From Rariglobus sp041662485 (GTDB lineage: Bacteria > Verrucomicrobiota > Verrucomicrobiia > Opitutales > Opitutaceae): a stretch of 64,000 nt of DNA. Positions within the stretch are counted from its first letter, which is position 1, and every line of letters starts with the position of its first letter. Location: the NCBI GenBank assembly GCA_041662485.1, contig JBAZSJ010000006.1, forward strand, positions 1-64,000, written 5' to 3'. Under the pieces are notes generated by a model, which saw nothing but the letters and a program-made list of their open reading frames with translations, did no database searches and was not told the DNA's origin. Below are positions 33,090 to 41,863 of the stretch, piece after piece. Made by a program: the position numbers and the translations under genes.

Positions 33090-34130
33090 ATGCCGCTACG
33101 CGTTACCCTTCGTGACATCGCCAAGCGGGCCGACGTGCATATTTCCACCGTCAGCCTGGCCCTGCGCCACAGCCCGAAGCTCCGGCCGGAGATGCGCGCA
33201 CGCATCCTCAAGATCGCCGAAGGAATGGGCTACACGCCCGACCCGATGTTGTCCGCGCTGGTGGCCTACCGGAAAAAAATCCAGCCGGCCTCCTATCAAC
33301 CCACGCTGGCCTGGATAGACAACTGGCCGGAACGCGGTTCATTACGCGGCGTCAAGGCGTTCAACGAATACTTCCTCGGGGCCAAGGAACGCGCCGGCCA
33401 GCTTGGCTACAAACTGGAGGAGTTCTGGCTGCACGCCCCGGGGATCACCCCCGCGCGCACCGCCGCCATCCTGCGCACGCGCAACATCCAGGGGTTGATC
33501 GTCCCGCCGCAGGAATACGACGGCGTCAAACTCGACTTCGATTTCACCCCTTTTTCCGCCGTCGCGCTCGGCTACAGCCTGCGGCCCGCCCTGCTCCACA
33601 TCGTCACCAACCATCAGGCCCAATCCATCTCCCTGCTGTTCGAAAAACTCGTGGCCCTGGGCTACCGCCGCATCGGCCTCTACTTGAGTTTGGATTGGGA
33701 TAAAAAAGTGAACCACGGCTACCTGGGCGGCTTCACAACCGCCCAGCAGGTGCTGCCGGCCAAAAATCGCCTCCGGGCCCATATCACCGGCACGTTGGGC
33801 AAGCTTGATTTCCTCAAATGGTTTAATGAAAGCCGTCCGGACGCGGTCATCACCCAGGGACTCGCCTCCGGAATCTCGGACTGGATCAAACCGCTGCGCG
33901 TGCCCGAGGACCTGGGCGTTGCCGACCTGAGCGCCAACCGGGACTCCCCCCATATCGCCGGCATCTACCAGAACGACTGGCTCATCGGCGCCACCGCGGC
34001 GGAAGTCGTCATCGGCATGCTCCAGCGCAACGAGCGAGGCCTGCCCGCCAACCTGATCTACACGTTGGTGGGCGGCGTCTGGCGACCGGGCCCCAGCCTG
34101 CGAAGCGCGCCCGCGCCGCTGGCCAAGTAA
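33090..34130 (+). CDS. LacI-family regulator of the second glycan cassette
   Basis: A 346-residue LacI-type regulator closely related to the one at 20497. They share VTLRDIAKRADVHISTVSLALRHS, the hinge YTPDPMLSALVAYRKK and long stretches such as FSAVALGYSLRPALLHIVTNHQ and NERGLPANLIYTLVGGVWRPG. The ATG gives the conserved MPLRVTLRD start. It lies upstream of two successive pseudopilin units, as its paralogue does. Regulators this similar probably read similar operators. The best candidates are the TTC-N8-GAA palindromes at 34351 and 35484, which is an inference. Confidence 0.9.
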   Translation: MPLRVTLRDIAKRADVHISTVSLALRHSPKLRPEMRARILKIAEGMGYTPDPMLSALVAYRKKIQPASYQPTLAWIDNWPERGSLRGVKAFNEYFLGAKERAGQLGYKLEEFWLHAPGITPARTAAILRTRNIQGLIVPPQEYDGVKLDFDFTPFSAVALGYSLRPALLHIVTNHQAQSISLLFEKLVALGYRRIGLYLSLDWDKKVNHGYLGGFTTAQQVLPAKNRLRAHITGTLGKLDFLKWFNESRPDAVITQGLASGISDWIKPLRVPEDLGVADLSANRDSPHIAGIYQNDWLIGATAAEVVIGMLQRNERGLPANLIYTLVGGVWRPGPSLRSAPAPLAK

Positions 34131-34155
34131 CGCCTCGCACCCCCGCATGCGCCTT

Positions 34156-34176
34156 GGGAAAAGCTCTTTGTTTCCC
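34156..34176 (+). terminator. Possible weak terminator after the third lacI gene
   Basis: A GGGAAA-N9-TTTCCC hairpin (34156-34161 with 34171-34176) follows the lacI stop by 25 bases and is followed by GTTTATT. The T tract is poor, so this is only a possible terminator. Confidence 0.35.
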
Positions 34177-34223
34177 GTTTATTCGCTATGGGGCCAATAG
34201 CCCGACGCTTGCTTCGGCTTGGA

Positions 34224-34309
34224 TGTAGGAACGGCTTTACGCCGCGATTGATCGCCCGTGGGAGCGAGCTTGCTCGCGATGATCGGAATCGCGGCGTAAA
34301 GCCTCCTAC
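34224..34309. repeat. Three-part REPIN with an inner GCGAGC hairpin
   Basis: The outer arms are GTAGGA-type REPs carrying GGCTTTACGCCGCGATT in opposite directions (from 34224 on plus and from 34309 on minus). The centre, 34258-34286, is GTGG and a GCGAGC-TT-GCTCGC hairpin followed by GATGATCGG. That central unit looks like the REP sequences common in Pseudomonas genomes. The 326 bases between the lacI gene and the pseudopilin hold this element, a weak terminator and a TTC-N8-GAA site. Confidence 0.7.
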
Positions 34310-34350
34310 AAATCTGCATTCAATACCAGAGCCTACTCCTGGAATGTTTG

Positions 34351-34364
34351 TTCTATTGTGCGAA
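34351..34364. promoter_or_regulatory. TTC-N8-GAA palindrome (weak match)
   Basis: TTCTATTGTGCGAA, inside a longer inverted repeat TTTGTTC-N8-GAACAAA (34347-34368). It ends 92 bases before the pseudopilin ATG at 34457, almost the same distance as the site before the next pseudopilin. Its centre fits the common consensus TTCAAYARYTNGAA less well than the other sites. Confidence 0.5.
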
Positions 34365-34456
34365 CAAAGCCGCTCTTTCGCCTTTCATCAAACCGGCTAC
34401 TGTTTGGGAAGTCCCCTTGGTTCCCCTTCGGCAAACCCACCCTCCCCCGTCCGACC

Positions 34457-35221
34457 ATGCGTTCCCGCCCCCGCGCATTTACCCTCATTGAATTGCTGGC
34501 CGTCGTCGCCATCGTCGGCGTCCTCGCCGCTCTTGTCGTGGGCAGCGTCTCCAAGATCCGCGATGCCGCCCGCCGGTCCACCTGCGCCAGCAACCTCCGT
34601 CAGATCGGCGCCGCCTTCCAACTCTACGCCGCCGACAACAAGGGCCTGTATCCCGCGCCGCGAATGGCTACTTACCCCTACCCGGTAACGCCTCCGGGAG
34701 GAGGATCGTATACGAAGCAAAACCCTCCTCCAGGGGTCAACCCGTCAGGAGAAAACTGGCAGGTTGAAATCAGCCGCTACGTCGTTCGAGACCAGAATTA
34801 TATTTGGGACGTCAAGGATATCTACGGTCAGGCCAACATCGCCCACTGCCCGTCTTACGACCTTTTCTTCAACACCGCTGCGAAGATGTCTTCTCAAAGC
34901 AACATCAGCACCGCCGGCTATGGCATGAACGTGAACCTCAATGTGAACGGCTCCAACTACAGCGGCACCACTTGGGGGAAAGAAAACACGCTTCGGTTTC
35001 GAGCCATTGGCCTCACCTATCCGGCCACAACCATTCTCGTGGGAGACAGCGCCAATTTTTTCATAACCCTTCCTTGGACGGCCGACCCCTCGTTTCTCGA
35101 CGGCTATGGCAACGCCGCGCCCAAACGCCATGGCGCCACCGCCAACTACCTCTACGCCGACGGCCATGTCGCCGCGCTGCCTCTGGAGACCGCCATCGTG
35201 GCCGTTGCCTACAAGCCCTAA
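34457..35221 (+). CDS. Type IV pilin-like secreted protein (second cassette, first copy)
   Basis: A 254-residue pseudopilin. The leader MRSRPRA is followed by the cleavage site and helix FTLIELLAVVAIVGVLAALVVGSVSKIRDAARRS. The C-terminal region has KRHGATANYLYADGHVAAL, the H-X9-DG motif. Cysteines in STCASN and AHCPS match the paralogues. The ATG at 34457 was chosen because it gives the short basic leader. An upstream GTG in frame would add 33 residues of non-leader sequence. Unlike the copies at 21648 and 35588 it is not followed directly by a NodB-like gene but by a 366-base gap with a REPIN. It may be a duplicated gene in the process of separating from its operon. Confidence 0.87.
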   Translation: MRSRPRAFTLIELLAVVAIVGVLAALVVGSVSKIRDAARRSTCASNLRQIGAAFQLYAADNKGLYPAPRMATYPYPVTPPGGGSYTKQNPPPGVNPSGENWQVEISRYVVRDQNYIWDVKDIYGQANIAHCPSYDLFFNTAAKMSSQSNISTAGYGMNVNLNVNGSNYSGTTWGKENTLRFRAIGLTYPATTILVGDSANFFITLPWTADPSFLDGYGNAAPKRHGATANYLYADGHVAALPLETAIVAVAYKP

Positions 35222-35300
35222 GTCCATGGGGCAACTCGTGTGGCCCGAGGCGTGAGCCGAGGGAAGACTGAAAGTGTTTAGGCCTGCGCGCCCTCGCCAA

Positions 35301-35429
35301 TAGAGCGGTTAAATAAAAATCATAGCCGTTCTGGATTGATGTAGCCGGGGTCGCTGACCCCGGTGTCTTGGTTGTGTGGCTCAGACCGGGGTCAACGACC
35401 CCGGCTACAACTTTATCCGAAACGCTCTA
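35301..35429. repeat. REPIN with flanking inverted repeats, CCGGGGTC core
   Basis: The central pair is GTAG with CCGGGGTC-GCT-GACCCCGG (35341-35363) and its inverted partner ending CTAC at 35408. The pair is bracketed by TAGAGCG at 35301-35307 and CGCTCTA at 35423-35429. The outer repeats suggest a larger mobile unit of about 130 bases rather than a bare REP pair. It fills much of the 366-base gap between the two pseudopilin genes. Confidence 0.65.
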
Positions 35430-35483
35430 ATGCCCCCGGCTTGCGTGTGATTCCCCATTTCGGAGCCGCTCTCGGCAACATTC

Positions 35484-35497
35484 TTCAATAGTTTGAA
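35484..35497. promoter_or_regulatory. TTC-N8-GAA palindrome before the second pseudopilin operon
   Basis: TTCAATAGTTTGAA, with perfect TTCAA/TTGAA arms around TAGT. It ends 90 bases before the pseudopilin ATG at 35588. It differs at two positions from the site before the MFS gene (48834-48847). Confidence 0.65.
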
Positions 35498-35587
35498 AGC
35501 CCTCGCGCTTTCCCCCGGTGCCCGACCGGTTACCTTTTTCTCATGTTCCGACCTCCCCTTCGGAAGCCTTTCACTCCTCCCTCTCCC

Positions 35588-36352
35588 ATGCGTTCCACCC
35601 CACGCGCATTTACCCTCGTCGAGTTGCTGGCCGTCGTCGCCATCATCGGCGTCCTCGCCGCGCTCGTGATCGGCAGCGTTTCAAAAATCCGCGATGCCGC
35701 CCGCCGGTCCACCTGCGCCAGCAACCTCCGCCAGATATACGCCGCCTTCCAACTCCACGCCGCCGACAACCGCGGCCTTTTTCCCGCAGAGCGCCAGCCC
35801 TATACAACTTCGGGTGATGTTAGCTCAAACCCGAATCCCAAGGGCGACAACTGGCAGGCGGAGATCAGTCGCTACGTCCTTCGCGACGGACTCCTCGGCG
35901 ACGTCAAAAAAGTCGGGGCCGACTCAAATATCGCCCACTGCCCTTCCTTTGATCTCCTCTTCCCGAACGCCACCTTGGCCTCCTCAAACTATAAAACCGC
36001 CGGCTACGGCATGAATTCAAACCTCAACATAGGCGGCACCGATACGAATGGAAATCCGATCGCGCTTGGCGGAAGCAAACTCTCCATCTCAACGCGCTTC
36101 CCGGCCGCTTCGATCATCAATCCCGCCAAGAGCGTCCTCGTCGCCGACAGCAGCGATTACCACATCGCCGTAAGCGGCAGCTGGACAACCACCACAAACA
36201 CCGATCCCACCAACAATATGGGAAAGCCAGACGGCTACGCGAGCGGCGCCCCCTACCGTCACGGCTCCAACGCCAACTACCTCTTCGCCGACGGCCATGT
36301 CGTCTCGATGTCGCCCGCCGACGCCCTCCCCTTTTTAGCCTTCAAGCCCTGA
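35588..36352 (+). CDS. Type IV pilin-like secreted protein (second cassette, second copy)
   Basis: A 254-residue pseudopilin with leader MRSTPRA, helix FTLVELLAVVAIIGVLAALVIGSVSKIRDAARRS and a C-terminal YRHGSNANYLFADGHVVSM in the H-X9-DG position. The first 60 residues are almost the same as in the gene at 34457; the middle and C-terminal parts have diverged. It ends four bases before the NodB-like gene, just as in the first cassette, so pseudopilin plus NodB-like protein is the conserved pair. A GspG-type assembly role is possible, but no assembly ATPase or secretin is nearby. Confidence 0.88.
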   Translation: MRSTPRAFTLVELLAVVAIIGVLAALVIGSVSKIRDAARRSTCASNLRQIYAAFQLHAADNRGLFPAERQPYTTSGDVSSNPNPKGDNWQAEISRYVLRDGLLGDVKKVGADSNIAHCPSFDLLFPNATLASSNYKTAGYGMNSNLNIGGTDTNGNPIALGGSKLSISTRFPAASIINPAKSVLVADSSDYHIAVSGSWTTTTNTDPTNNMGKPDGYASGAPYRHGSNANYLFADGHVVSMSPADALPFLAFKP

Positions 36353-36356
36353 TCCC

Positions 36357-37700
36357 ATGCTCCTTCCTGCACGCCCGTTTCTGCACTCCATCCTCTCCGC
36401 CCTTCTGACCGCGACGGTCGCGCTCGCCGCACCGCTACCCCTCGAAAACCCCGGGTTTGAGGACGGCCTCAAGGGCTGGACTCCCTTCGAAAACAACGCG
36501 CCCATGAGCCGCGCCGACGCCAAGTCCGCCCACGCCGGCGCGCTCGGCCTGCGCGTCGAGGACAATGACGCGGTCCTCGGCTCCAGCGTCGAGAGCGCCC
36601 CCCTTCCCGCCGTTCCCGGCCGCACCTACCGCCTCGGCTTTTTCGCGCGCTCCTCCGATCCCAAGATCGGTTGCGGCGTGTATCTGCGTTTTCGTGACGC
36701 CGACCGGAAGCTCTTGCCCGAGCCACCGGCGGCGACCATCCCCGCCTCCTCCTCCGAGTGGACCCCCTGCCAATTCGAAACCGTCGCGCCCGCCGGCGTC
36801 GCCAGCGTGAGCGTGTGGATCCATTCCTTCAGCAAAAACACCGGTGCCTGGGACATCGATGACATCAAACTCGAAGAGCTCGAAGGCCCCGGCGGCGCGG
36901 TCGCCGCCGCCACACCCGCTCCGGTCGCCACCGCTCCCGCCAAGCCCGCGCTCGACTTGTCCAAACTGCCTCCCCTGCCCGCCAATCCGCCCGCCGTCGT
37001 CCTCAAGGTGGACGACCTCGCCACCGGCGGCGGCAACGTGCCGCGCAATTGGAAACGCATCACCGACTTCGCCCTCGAGCGTAAATTCAAGCTCTCCGTC
37101 GGCATCATCACCGAGTCCCTCGGCACCGCCAATCCGTCCTACATCAATTACATCAAGGACCTCCAGAAAACCGGCCTCATCGAGTTCTGGTTCCACGGCT
37201 GGAATCACAAGATGTGGGAGGAGAACGGACAAAAGCTTCAGGAGTTCAAGGGCACGCCCTACGAACACCAGAAGGAGAGCTTCGTGAAATCCCAGGCCCT
37301 CGCGAAGGAGAAGCTCGGCTTCGGCTTCACCACTTTCGGCTCCCCGTTCAACGGCATGGACGAAAATACCTTCAAGGTCTTCGCCGAAGACCCCGACATG
37401 AAGGTGTTCCTCTTCGCCAATCGCGGCGACCAGACGAAGATCCCCGGCAAAGTCATCTTGGAGCGCGTCGGCGGCGTGAACATCGAGGACCCGCTCTTCG
37501 TGCCCAACGCCGACAAGTTCATCGCCGGCTACCTGAAGAACGCCAAAGGCCGCAGCTATTACGTGATCCAAGGCCACCCCAACCAGTGGAACGACGCCCG
37601 CTGGGCCGAGTTCGTGAAGCTCATCGATTACCTCCAGCAAAACCACATCCCCATCGTCACCCCGATGGAGGCCGCCGCGCTCGTCGCGCCCAAGTCCTGA
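36357..37700 (+). CDS. Secreted carbohydrate-binding / NodB-like deacetylase (second cassette)
   Basis: A 447-residue paralogue of the gene at 22478, with the same order: signal peptide (about 1-25, TVALAA), beta-sandwich carbohydrate-binding module (about 26-180), Pro/Ala linker and NodB-like domain (about 215-447). The metal-site segments are VVLKVDDL and FWFHGWNH. The substrate-groove segments FTTFGSPFNGMDENT and YYVIQGHPNQWNDARWAEF follow. In place of the first cassette's HGYDH it has HGWNH, still keeping both histidines. It most likely deacetylates a surface or extracellular polysaccharide. It is co-transcribed with the pseudopilin four bases upstream and is followed 33 bases later by the first of three PEP-CTERM genes. 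Confidence 0.8.
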   Translation: MLLPARPFLHSILSALLTATVALAAPLPLENPGFEDGLKGWTPFENNAPMSRADAKSAHAGALGLRVEDNDAVLGSSVESAPLPAVPGRTYRLGFFARSSDPKIGCGVYLRFRDADRKLLPEPPAATIPASSSEWTPCQFETVAPAGVASVSVWIHSFSKNTGAWDIDDIKLEELEGPGGAVAAATPAPVATAPAKPALDLSKLPPLPANPPAVVLKVDDLATGGGNVPRNWKRITDFALERKFKLSVGIITESLGTANPSYINYIKDLQKTGLIEFWFHGWNHKMWEENGQKLQEFKGTPYEHQKESFVKSQALAKEKLGFGFTTFGSPFNGMDENTFKVFAEDPDMKVFLFANRGDQTKIPGKVILERVGGVNIEDPLFVPNADKFIAGYLKNAKGRSYYVIQGHPNQWNDARWAEFVKLIDYLQQNHIPIVTPMEAAALVAPKS

Positions 37701-37733
37701 TCATCACTCGGCTCGCCCCTCGCTTATCCTTTC

Positions 37734-39356
37734 ATGAAAACACGCCTCGCCTCCCCCACCGCCCTGCGCCTCGCCACCGCCTGCGTCCTCGCGACGCTGT
37801 TGTCCATCACCCTTCCACTCGCCCGCGCCGCCTCGCTTACATGGGACCAGGGCGGCCTGAGCCCCGGCGCGCCCAACAGTGCGGCCGGCACGTGGGACAC
37901 CACCACCAATGCCTACTGGAGCGACATTGTCGCAAATCCCGGGTCTCCGTCTGATTCCGTTTGGAACAACAGCAACAAGGACACCGCCGTCTTTGGCACC
38001 GGAGCCTCCAACTATATTGTCGCCGTCCAATCGGGCGGCGTCACGGTGGGCGGACTCACGTTCTCGAATACCAGCGGCATCATCACGCTGAGCACCGGGG
38101 CCATCACTCTTTCCGAAGCCGCGCTCGGAGCCGGAGTCACGATCTCGGCCCCCAGCGGCAGTGGAAATGTCACGATGGCCTCAAAACTAACGGGCACGGC
38201 CAACGTAAGCTTCAGTCTTGGCACGTTTAGTTTCAATCTGAACACCGCCGCCGACTATGTCGGCACCACGCTGATAAGCGGAGGCGGCGCCATGCGTCTC
38301 GGGATCGACAACGGTCTTCCCACCGGCACCGACCTGACGGTCAACGGCAGCTTCAGGCTTTATGGAGGCAAACTTCAGACCGTGGCCTCCTTGGCAGGCA
38401 GCGGCAACATCACCTCATATACATCAAATGCCGTGTTCACGGTGGACGGGACCACAAGCACCACCTTCACCGGATCCCTCGCCATCAATACAACCAACAC
38501 CCTCTCCTTGGTCAAAGCCGGCACCAGCACCCTCACCCTCACCAAAACCACCTCGAACTATAATGGCTCCACCACCGTCAAAGGCGGCACGCTCAGCGTC
38601 TCCACCTTGGCCAACGGCGGAAACAACAGCAACATCGGCGCATCGGCCAACACGGCCGACAAGCTCATCCTGAACGGCGGCACATTGAAATACACCGGCG
38701 CGGCCGTCAGCACCGACCGCCTCTTCTCGCTCCAGTCCAGCAGCACTATCGAATCGTCCGGCAGCGGCGCGCTCAACCTCACCAACACCGGCGCGATGGG
38801 CTTCAACAGCGGTATCGCCGCCAAGACGCTCGCCTTGACCGGCACCAACACCGGCGACAACACCCTCGCCGCCCTCATCGCCGACAACACCGGCGCCACC
38901 TCTCTCACCAAGGACGGCGTCGGAAAATGGGTGCTCTCCGGAGCCAATACCTTCACCGGCCCCACCACCGTCAGCGGCGGCACGCTGGCAACCGACGCCA
39001 CGGGCACGTTTGGCGCAGGCGACGTTTCGGTCGCCGCCGGCACCTCGCTCACCTTCGGCAACAATGCATCCATCGGAGATCTCAAGACTCTTGCTTTCGC
39101 CAGCACGTCCACCATCTCGCTTGGGTTTACCGGTTCCGAAACCCTGGGCGCGGTCTTCAACTCCGTCACCTCGACCTTCCTGACCGGCGGCACCTACGAC
39201 GCCAGTGGGCTCAACACTTTCTTCGGTGTGTCATCCTTCTCCGGCACCGGCTCCCTCACCGTCGCCGCCATCCCCGAGCCCTCCGCCTACGCCGCCCTCC
39301 TCGGCGCCCTGGTCCTCGGATTTGCGGCTTTCCGCCGCCGCTCCCTTCGGTTTTAA
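37734..39356 (+). CDS. PATR-repeat PEP-CTERM protein
   Basis: A 540-residue exported protein. Its signal peptide (MKTRLASPTALRLATACVLATLLSITLPLARA) and first domain (LTWDQGGLSPGAPNSAAGTW) are close to those of the protein at 25701. Autotransporter-type strand repeats follow, e.g. LVKAGTSTLTLTKTTSNYNGSTTVKGGTL and LTKDGVGKWVLSGANTFTGPTTVSGGTL. The C-terminus is AIPEPSAYAAL, a hydrophobic helix and RRRSLRF, a PEP-CTERM tag. There is no beta-barrel translocator, so export must be by Sec with exosortase-type sorting rather than by autotransport. It is the first of three such genes in a row. Confidence 0.88.
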   Translation: MKTRLASPTALRLATACVLATLLSITLPLARAASLTWDQGGLSPGAPNSAAGTWDTTTNAYWSDIVANPGSPSDSVWNNSNKDTAVFGTGASNYIVAVQSGGVTVGGLTFSNTSGIITLSTGAITLSEAALGAGVTISAPSGSGNVTMASKLTGTANVSFSLGTFSFNLNTAADYVGTTLISGGGAMRLGIDNGLPTGTDLTVNGSFRLYGGKLQTVASLAGSGNITSYTSNAVFTVDGTTSTTFTGSLAINTTNTLSLVKAGTSTLTLTKTTSNYNGSTTVKGGTLSVSTLANGGNNSNIGASANTADKLILNGGTLKYTGAAVSTDRLFSLQSSSTIESSGSGALNLTNTGAMGFNSGIAAKTLALTGTNTGDNTLAALIADNTGATSLTKDGVGKWVLSGANTFTGPTTVSGGTLATDATGTFGAGDVSVAAGTSLTFGNNASIGDLKTLAFASTSTISLGFTGSETLGAVFNSVTSTFLTGGTYDASGLNTFFGVSSFSGTGSLTVAAIPEPSAYAALLGALVLGFAAFRRRSLRF

Positions 39357-39404
39357 TCGGCTCTGCCCCCGCCCCGCACCACCTCTTTTCGTCACCCCAC
39401 GCTT

Positions 39405-41819
39405 ATGAGAACATCCATGCCCCGAACTGTCTCCCGTCTCGCCTCCGCCTGCGCCCTCTTCCTGCTCGGCCACTCCGCACGCGCGGCGACTTATGACTGG
39501 ACCGCCGCCACCAACTCCACTTGGGCCGCAGGCTGGACCGGTGCCAACGAGCCAACCACGAGCGACGACCTGACGGTTCTCGGCCCCCTCAATGCCGCCG
39601 GCGCCCTCAACATCGACGTCGCGACCGCCGCCGCCGCGAATACGATCAACTTCACCGACACGTCCGCCGTGACGCTGACCAATATCAACAGCGGCGCGGA
39701 TCAGACGCTGATGCTCCAAAGCGGACTGACCACCGGCACCGGCGCGGTGACCATCGGTTCCTCTACCGCGAATCAAGGCGTGCTCATCGCCCTGGGCGCC
39801 AGCCAGACTTGGACCATCGGCGCGGGCGGCTTGACCGCCAACAACGCCATCAGCGGCGCAACCTTCGGCATCACCAAAAGCGGCACCGGGACTTTGACCC
39901 TGAACGGCACGAACACCTACACGGGCCCCACGTCGGTCACCGCCGGAACCCTGCATATTGGCGCCACCGGCGCGTGGAGCACCCATGCGGGCAACACGCT
40001 CACGGTTGATGGCGGCACTTTCAAGTTCGCCGGCGCCACCGCGCTGACCGTGAACCAGACGATCACCGTCGGAGCAAACGGAGCCACGTTTGAGGGCTCG
40101 GGCACGAATAACGCCGGAAGCGCGCTCACTTTGGGCGCCAGCACCACGAACTCCATCGCCTTGAGCGGGACGGCGGCCTCGCGCACCATCACGCTTGCCG
40201 GCACCTATAACAACGGCGAATCGGTCACTAATGTTTTCAATTATAAGATCACGGATGATGGCACGGGAGGCGTGACCAACCTGGTCAAAAGCGGCACCAG
40301 CAACTGGCAACTTAACGCGGCCAACACTTATTCCGGAACCACCTCGATCAGCGGGGGAACCTTGAGCGTAAGCGGGACCAACGCCCTGCCGACCACGACC
40401 GGCGTCACATTCACGGGAAACGGGCAGTTAAACTTGGTGAGCGCCGCCAATCAGACCATCGCCTCGCTCAACAGCGCCTTTACCGGAGCCAACATCGAAG
40501 ACACGAATGGCGGCAACGGCTCCACGACGGGCGTGCTGACCGTGACGGGAGGAGGAACGTATGCGGGCATCATATCCCAACGTTCAAGCCAGTTCGCCCG
40601 AACCGTTTCCTTGACCAAGAGCGGCACGGGAACCTTGACGCTTACCAACAACAACAGCTACGCGGGAGGCACGCAGGTCACCGGCGGCACCTTGGCCATC
40701 ACGAAAGCCAAGGGTTTGGGCACCGGGGTTTCGGGAAACGTGGGCGCAACGAATACCAACATCACCACGGTGAGCGGCGGCGGCACGCTTGATCTGAACG
40801 GAAGCACGACGGCCATCGTCGTCAACGAGGCGATCACCCTCAACGGCGGCAACTTGGTCAACAACAGCACGACCAATGCGACCACGCTCGACAACGGCGT
40901 GGCCTCCATCTTGGTGACGAACAAGGGCGCTGGCGGGGCTACCGCCGCCTCGGTTTCTTTTGGCGGCAGCCCCACGACGGCCGCCACAGGCACGGTTGGC
41001 CTTGGCGGCGGTATTCTCACCTCCTTCACATTTACTTCCGGCAGCGGATATACCACGGCGCCCACCGTTACCGTCACCGCCACGACGGGATCATTTACCA
41101 CGACGCCAACCGCGACGGCCGTCCTCTCCTCGCTGACGCTCACGGGCACCGGCAACACCATCGGCGGCGCGGGTAATCTATCGATCAATGCCGTTGTATC
41201 GGGAACAGGCGGCGGATTCGCCAAAACCGGCAACGGCACCGTGACCCTCAACGGGACGAACACCTACACGGGCTTGACCGATGTGCAGGCGGGCACGCTC
41301 AGCCTCGGAAACACCGACGGTCTCGCCGCCACCGGCTCCGTCACCGTCAGCGGCGGCACGCTCACCAGTTCCGTCGCCAACGTGAACCTCGGCACCGGTG
41401 CCGTCTCCATGAGCGCGGGCGCCATCAACCCCGAAGGCACCGGCACCGCCGGCTCCTTCACCCTCGCCGCCAACCAGGCCTTCTCCACCACCGGCGGCAC
41501 GCTCAACTTCGACTTGGTCAGTTCGGTCAGCTTCGACCAGATCATCGGCTCGGGCACCGGCACCTTCAGCCTCACCGGCTCAACCCTCTCCCTCAGCGGC
41601 CTCACCTCCGTCGCCGGCACCTACCAGATCTTCAGCGGCTTTACCTCCGGCTCCGTCTCCGGCCTCACCATCACCGGCCTCTCCGGCGGCTACTCCGGTT
41701 CCCTCGACAACACCGGCCTCCTCACCATCGCCATCCCCGAACCCTCCGCCTTCGCCGCCCTCGCCGGCGCCTTGGTTCTCGGATTTGTCGCTTTCCGCCG
41801 GCGCTTTCTTCGGCTTTAA
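39405..41819 (+). CDS. PATR-repeat PEP-CTERM protein, large
   Basis: An 804-residue exported protein with signal peptide MRTSMPRTVSRLASACALFLLGHSARA. At least four autotransporter-type repeats are visible: ITKSGTGTLTLNGTNTYTGPTSVTAGTL, LVKSGTSNWQLNAANTYSGTTSISGGTL, LTKSGTGTLTLTNNNSYAGGTQVTGGTL and FAKTGNGTVTLNGTNTYTGLTDVQAGTL. The C-terminus is IPEPSAFAAL, a helix and RRRFLRL. Bases 39649-39757 match 42108-42216 of the next gene at 108 of 109 positions, and the C-terminal 150 residues closely match the protein at 25701. The gene is therefore a mosaic of modules shared with different relatives. It is probably a cell-surface or matrix protein. Confidence 0.88.
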   Translation: MRTSMPRTVSRLASACALFLLGHSARAATYDWTAATNSTWAAGWTGANEPTTSDDLTVLGPLNAAGALNIDVATAAAANTINFTDTSAVTLTNINSGADQTLMLQSGLTTGTGAVTIGSSTANQGVLIALGASQTWTIGAGGLTANNAISGATFGITKSGTGTLTLNGTNTYTGPTSVTAGTLHIGATGAWSTHAGNTLTVDGGTFKFAGATALTVNQTITVGANGATFEGSGTNNAGSALTLGASTTNSIALSGTAASRTITLAGTYNNGESVTNVFNYKITDDGTGGVTNLVKSGTSNWQLNAANTYSGTTSISGGTLSVSGTNALPTTTGVTFTGNGQLNLVSAANQTIASLNSAFTGANIEDTNGGNGSTTGVLTVTGGGTYAGIISQRSSQFARTVSLTKSGTGTLTLTNNNSYAGGTQVTGGTLAITKAKGLGTGVSGNVGATNTNITTVSGGGTLDLNGSTTAIVVNEAITLNGGNLVNNSTTNATTLDNGVASILVTNKGAGGATAASVSFGGSPTTAATGTVGLGGGILTSFTFTSGSGYTTAPTVTVTATTGSFTTTPTATAVLSSLTLTGTGNTIGGAGNLSINAVVSGTGGGFAKTGNGTVTLNGTNTYTGLTDVQAGTLSLGNTDGLAATGSVTVSGGTLTSSVANVNLGTGAVSMSAGAINPEGTGTAGSFTLAANQAFSTTGGTLNFDLVSSVSFDQIIGSGTGTFSLTGSTLSLSGLTSVAGTYQIFSGFTSGSVSGLTITGLSGGYSGSLDNTGLLTIAIPEPSAFAALAGALVLGFVAFRRRFLRL

Positions 41820-41863
41820 TCGGCTCCGCCCCAGCCCCCTGTTCCTTTCGTCACCCCTCGCTT

